Shown: positions 60,834-64,000 of the stretch, one piece after another
How positions within the stretch are numbered: the stretch's first letter is position 1
Layout of the letters: each line of letters opens with the position of its first letter
Source: Gordonia sp. X0973
GTDB lineage: Bacteria; Actinomycetota; Actinomycetes; Mycobacteriales; Mycobacteriaceae
Direction: 5' to 3'
NCBI RefSeq assembly: GCF_013348785.1
Contig: NZ_CP054691.1
Span: forward strand, 1,984,001-2,048,000
DNA length: 64,000 nt
The notes under the pieces: model-generated
Told to the model about the DNA's origin: nothing
Seen by the model: the letters and a program-made list of their open reading frames with translations, nothing else
The model's database searches: none
Translations under genes and position numbers: made by a program

Positions 60834-62426
60834 TCAGTTGCAGCTGCCCGACGAGCAGCCGGTCGACGCCGGCTCGGTCGGTCGGGCGCCGATCGTCGGC
60901 AGGCCCAGGCCCACCCCGGTCGGCGCGGTGACCGGCGCGATATTCGCCGCGTGCGCATCCCCGGCCCGGGTGTTGCGGACGGTCGCGACACCGGCGTCGG
61001 CCATCAGGTGGTGCGGTGCGGCCGCGGTGATCGTCGTGGTCACGACGTCGCCGGGTCGGATCGTGGCCCCGGTCCCGGCGCCGGTCGGGCTGAAGTGGAC
61101 CAGCCGGCCGTCGCGCGCCCGGCCGGTCAACCGCTCGTGCTCGACGCTCTTGCGCGACGAGTCGGCGGTGACCAGCAATTCCACCTCGGTGCCGATCAGC
61201 GTCTGGTTCTCCGCCAGGCACACCTTCTCCTGCAGCGCGATAAGGCGCTGGTAGCGCTCGGTCACCACCTCGGGCGGAACCTGGTCGGCCATCGTCGCGG
61301 CCGGGGTGCCCGGGCGCGGCGAGTACTGGAAGGTGAACGCGGAGCTGAACCGGGCCGCCTCGACCACGTCGAGGGTGGCCTGGAAGTCCTCCTCGGTCTC
61401 CCCCGGGAAGCCGACGATGATGTCGGTGGTGATCGCGGCATGCGGCATCGCGGCGCGCACCCGGTCGAGGATGCCGAGATATTTCGACTGGCGATAGGAG
61501 CGGCGCATCGCCTTCAGCACCCGATCGGAGCCCGACTGGAGCGGCATGTGCAGCTGCGGGCAGACGTTGGGGGTCTGCGCCATCGCCTCGATGACGTCGT
61601 CGGTGAACTCAGCGGGATGCGGCGAGGTGAACCGGACGCGCTCCAGCCCGTCGATCCGCCCGCACGCCCGCAGCAGGTCGGCGAAGGCGCCGCGGTCGCG
61701 CGGCTGGTCCGGATCGGCGAAGGAGGTGCCGTAGGCGTTGACGTTCTGGCCGAGCAGCGTCACCTCCAGGACGCCCTGGTCGACGAGGGCCTGCACCTCG
61801 GCCAGGATGTCGGCGGGTCGACGGTCGGCCTCTTTGCCGCGCAGCGACGGGACGATGCAGAACGTGCAGGTGTTGTTGCAGCCCACCGACACCGACACCC
61901 AGCCCGAATAGGCCGAGTCACGACGGGCGGGCAGCGACGACGGGAACTTCTCCAGCGACTCCAGGATCTCCACCTGGGCCGCCTCGTTGTGTCGTGCCCG
62001 GTCGAGCAGTGCGGGAAGCGAGCCGATGTTGTGCGTGCCGAAGACGACGTCGACCCAGGGTGCGCGGTCGAGCACCGTCGACCGGTCCTTCTGGGCCAGG
62101 CACCCGCCGACGGCGATCTGCATTCCGGGTTTACCGCGCTTCACCGGCGCCAGGTGCGAAAGGTTGCCGTACAGCTTGTTGTCGGCGTTCTCGCGCACCG
62201 CGCAGGTGTTGAAGACGACGAGGTCGGGGTCGGCCCCCTCCTCGGCGGCGACGTAGCCCGCCTCCTCCAGCAGCCCGGAGATGCGCTCGGAATCGTGCAC
62301 GTTCATCTGGCAGCCGAAAGTGCGCACCTCGTAGCGGCGCGGCCCCGCGGTCTGCGACGCGGGGCCCGCACCGGCGTCGGACACGGCGACGGGCCCGATG
62401 TCGACGGGCAGGCTGTCGGTACTCAC
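60834..62426 (-). CDS. miaB: tRNA-2-methylthio-N6-dimethylallyladenosine synthase MiaB
   Basis: MiaB is a radical-SAM methylthiotransferase that acts on the MiaA product at A37. The 530-residue protein has the UPF0004 domain with its three cluster cysteines ([40 protein letters not shown]). The radical-SAM motif is CNNTCTFC, and a TRAM domain lies near [20 protein letters not shown]. The C-terminus ends with an unusual Cys pair, [12 protein letters not shown] was chosen because GGAAG lies just upstream; an ATG 15 codons earlier is the alternative. Divergent from gluA. Confidence 0.95.
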   Translation of the reverse strand: MSTDSLPVDIGPVAVSDAGAGPASQTAGPRRYEVRTFGCQMNVHDSERISGLLEEAGYVAAEEGADPDLVVFNTCAVRENADNKLYGNLSHLAPVKRGKPGMQIAVGGCLAQKDRSTVLDRAPWVDVVFGTHNIGSLPALLDRARHNEAAQVEILESLEKFPSSLPARRDSAYSGWVSVSVGCNNTCTFCIVPSLRGKEADRRPADILAEVQALVDQGVLEVTLLGQNVNAYGTSFADPDQPRDRGAFADLLRACGRIDGLERVRFTSPHPAEFTDDVIEAMAQTPNVCPQLHMPLQSGSDRVLKAMRRSYRQSKYLGILDRVRAAMPHAAITTDIIVGFPGETEEDFQATLDVVEAARFSSAFTFQYSPRPGTPAATMADQVPPEVVTERYQRLIALQEKVCLAENQTLIGTEVELLVTADSSRKSVEHERLTGRARDGRLVHFSPTGAGTGATIRPGDVVTTTITAAAPHHLMADAGVATVRNTRAGDAHAANIAPVTAPTGVGLGLPTIGARPTEPASTGCSSGSCN

Positions 62427-62501
62427 GTCTTCCAAGGATAGTGCCGATGACAAATCGGCTTGTACTGCCATGCCGGCCCGGCGGTACTAGGGTGTTCCTC
62501 T

Positions 62502-63266
62502 ATGACAGCGGCCGCGAACAACGCAAGTGCCCCGCCAATGGTCTCCCTCCGCGACGTCGACAAGCATTTCGGCGATCTGCACGTGCTGCGCGACATCAAC
62601 CTGGACATCCCCGCGGGCCAAGTCGTCGTCCTGCTCGGACCGTCCGGTTCGGGCAAGTCGACGCTGTGCCGCACCATCAACCGCCTGGAGCCGATCGACA
62701 GCGGGGAGATCTACCTCGACGGCACCCTCCTTCCCGATGAGGGACGCGCGTTGGCGACGTTGCGGGCCGAGGTCGGGATGGTCTTCCAGTCGTTCAACCT
62801 CTTCGCCCACAAGACGATCCTGGAGAACGTCACGCTCGCCCCGATCAAAGTGCGCAAGATGTCGAAGGCCGACGCCGAGAAGACCGCCCTGGAGCTGCTC
62901 GAGCGGGTGGGCGTCGCGGCGCAGCGCGACAAGTACCCGGCGCAGTTGTCCGGCGGGCAGCAGCAGCGCGTCGCGATCGCGCGGTCGCTGGCGATGCAAC
63001 CGCGGGTCATGCTCTTCGACGAGCCGACGTCGGCACTCGACCCGGAGATGGTCAACGAGGTCCTCGACGTCATGGTGTCCCTCGCCCAGGAGGGGATGAC
63101 AATGGTCGTCGTCACCCACGAGATGGGCTTCGCCCGCAAAGCCGCCGACCGCGTCGTGTTCATGGCCGACGGCGCCATCCTCGAAGACGCCGATCCCGAC
63201 GACTTCTTCACCGCGCCCTCCTCCGACCGCGCGAAAGACTTCCTCTCGAAGATCCTGGACCACTGA
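62502..63266 (+). CDS. gluA: Glutamate ABC transporter ATP-binding protein GluA
   Basis: The ATPase of the GluABCD glutamate uptake system known from corynebacteria. The 254-residue protein has Walker [15 protein letters not shown]-loop [20 protein letters not shown], signature [16 protein letters not shown], Walker [15 protein letters not shown] and H-loop [11 protein letters not shown]. Close similarity to corynebacterial GluA supports the name. A second ATG 12 codons later is an alternative start. gluB begins within its stop codon. A possible promoter (TTGTAC at 62460 and TACTAG at 62485, 19-base spacer) overlaps the miaB leader. Confidence 0.92.
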   Translation: MTAAANNASAPPMVSLRDVDKHFGDLHVLRDINLDIPAGQVVVLLGPSGSGKSTLCRTINRLEPIDSGEIYLDGTLLPDEGRALATLRAEVGMVFQSFNLFAHKTILENVTLAPIKVRKMSKADAEKTALELLERVGVAAQRDKYPAQLSGGQQQRVAIARSLAMQPRVMLFDEPTSALDPEMVNEVLDVMVSLAQEGMTMVVVTHEMGFARKAADRVVFMADGAILEDADPDDFFTAPSSDRAKDFLSKILDH

Positions 63267-64000
63267 TGCGCCTCCGCCCCGCGAGCCGATTGTTGGCCGT
63301 CGCCGTGCTGGGCGCGATGTGCGCCGCACTGCTCACCGCCTGCGGCAGTCATCCGCGCAACCTGCTCGCGTCGATCCGATCCGGCCACGTCATCCTCGGC
63401 ACGAAATACGACCAACCCGGACTCGGGTTGCGCGACCCCACGCGTGACGACATCGTCGGGTTCGACCCGTCGGTGTCGACGTTCGTGGTCAACCACATCG
63501 CCGACCGACTCGGCGTCGCCCACCCGCGCATCAGGTGGCGGGAGACGCCGTCGGCGCAGCGCGAGGCCCTGATCGGCTACGGGGAGGTGGACATGATCGC
63601 GGCCAGCTATTCGATCAACGCGGCGCGCAGCGCGAAGGTCGACTTCGCCGGACCCTACCTGGTGAACTACCAGGGGCTGCTGGTCCGCGGTTCGGACAAC
63701 ACCGTCAAGACGCTGACCGATCTCGACAGCCCCGACCGCAAGCTGTGCTCGGTGACCGGCTCCACGTCCGCGCAGAACGTCAAACGCCAGCTACCGCACG
63801 TGCAGCTGCAGGAGTACGACTCGTACTCCTCCTGCGTGGAGGCGCTGCGCAATGCGAAGGTCGACGCGCTGACCACCGACGAGGTCATCCTCGCCGGCTA
63901 CGCGCACTTCTTCCCGAAGTACAACCTGCGGGTGCTCTCGATGACCTATCCGCACGACACCTGCAGTCCCAAGGGCGAGTTCATCCCCGCCGGGCGCCCC
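63266..64000 (+). CDS. gluB: Glutamate ABC transporter substrate-binding lipoprotein GluB (3' end outside window)
   Basis: The first 245 residues of the glutamate-binding lipoprotein. The signal peptide ends with lipobox LTAC (Cys26) in LGAMCAALLTACGS. The periplasmic-type binding domain follows: GHVILGTKYDQPGLGLRDPT, DIVGFDPSVSTFVV, EVDMIAASYSINAARSAKVD and FAGPYLVNYQGLLVRGSD. The ATG shares a base with the gluA stop. The remaining C-terminus and the expected gluC and gluD permease genes would lie beyond the right edge. Confidence 0.93.
   Translation, partial: MRLRPASRLLAVAVLGAMCAALLTACGSHPRNLLASIRSGHVILGTKYDQPGLGLRDPTRDDIVGFDPSVSTFVVNHIADRLGVAHPRIRWRETPSAQREALIGYGEVDMIAASYSINAARSAKVDFAGPYLVNYQGLLVRGSDNTVKTLTDLDSPDRKLCSVTGSTSAQNVKRQLPHVQLQEYDSYSSCVEALRNAKVDALTTDEVILAGYAHFFPKYNLRVLSMTYPHDTCSPKGEFIPAGRP

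Overview
The window is chromosomal DNA from a high-GC actinobacterium of the mycolic-acid group (order Mycobacteriales). The evidence is a complete Pup-proteasome locus, mycothiol ligase MshC, a DtxR/IdeR iron regulator, a SigA/SigB pair, the Cei envelope protein, DUF4193, PAC2 proteins and the order hflX-dapF-miaA-DUF349-miaB. Protein divergence and gene order fit Gordonia or a close relative, but the genus is an inference. Coding density is very high. I see no rRNA, tRNA, CRISPR array, insertion sequence, prophage or defence island.

Layout. (1) 1-12 kb: the minus-strand Pup-proteasome cluster mpa, dop, pup, prcB, prcA (prcA runs off the left edge), then trmI, a divergent thioesterase, hisG-hisE, a secreted phytase-like esterase, a DedA protein, a HAD phosphatase, a 26-bp-arm palindrome and a ThrE-type exporter. 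(2) 12-22.7 kb: metH, a divergent PAC2 gene, and a minus-strand run uppP, histidine phosphatase, DUF3090, SCO1664-family, mshC and a small unknown gene. A frameshifted lppL lipoprotein gene and a DUF5703 gene follow. (3) 22.7-44 kb: DUF4193, cei, suhB, ppgK, sigA, several membrane or zinc-ribbon proteins, two helicases, a BrkB/YihY protein and sigB with an upstream ECF-type promoter. Then come a GNAT/acyl-CoA-ligase-like protein overlapping acuC, ideR, DUF4192, a lipoprotein and a second PAC2 gene. (4) 44-53 kb: an F420-type reductase, oxyR with divergent ahpC-ahpD, a class III aminotransferase, hrpA and nrdR. (5) 53-62.5 kb: the SOS pair lysM/lexA with two SOS boxes, hflX, dapF, miaA, a dioxygenase-like gene, a DUF349 gene, a monooxygenase, a membrane protein and miaB. 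(6) 62.5-64 kb: gluA and the 5' part of gluB (glutamate ABC uptake).

Themes. Protein turnover (Pup tagging, Mpa unfoldase, 20S core), tRNA modification (TrmI, MiaA, MiaB), oxidative and thiol stress (MshC, OxyR, AhpC/D), transcription control (SigA, SigB, IdeR, LexA, NrdR, OxyR) and envelope building (UppP, Cei, LysM) dominate. From memory of Mycobacterium tuberculosis gene order, the left third matches the prcA-to-lppL region and the rest matches the Rv2699c-to-miaB region, so a rearrangement junction lies near 22.4-22.7 kb.

I did not find an obviously new multi-gene system. The best leads are the acetyltransferase/pseudo-ligase plus deacetylase operon between sigB and ideR, the broken lppL, and two intergenic repeats that may be dispersed elements.
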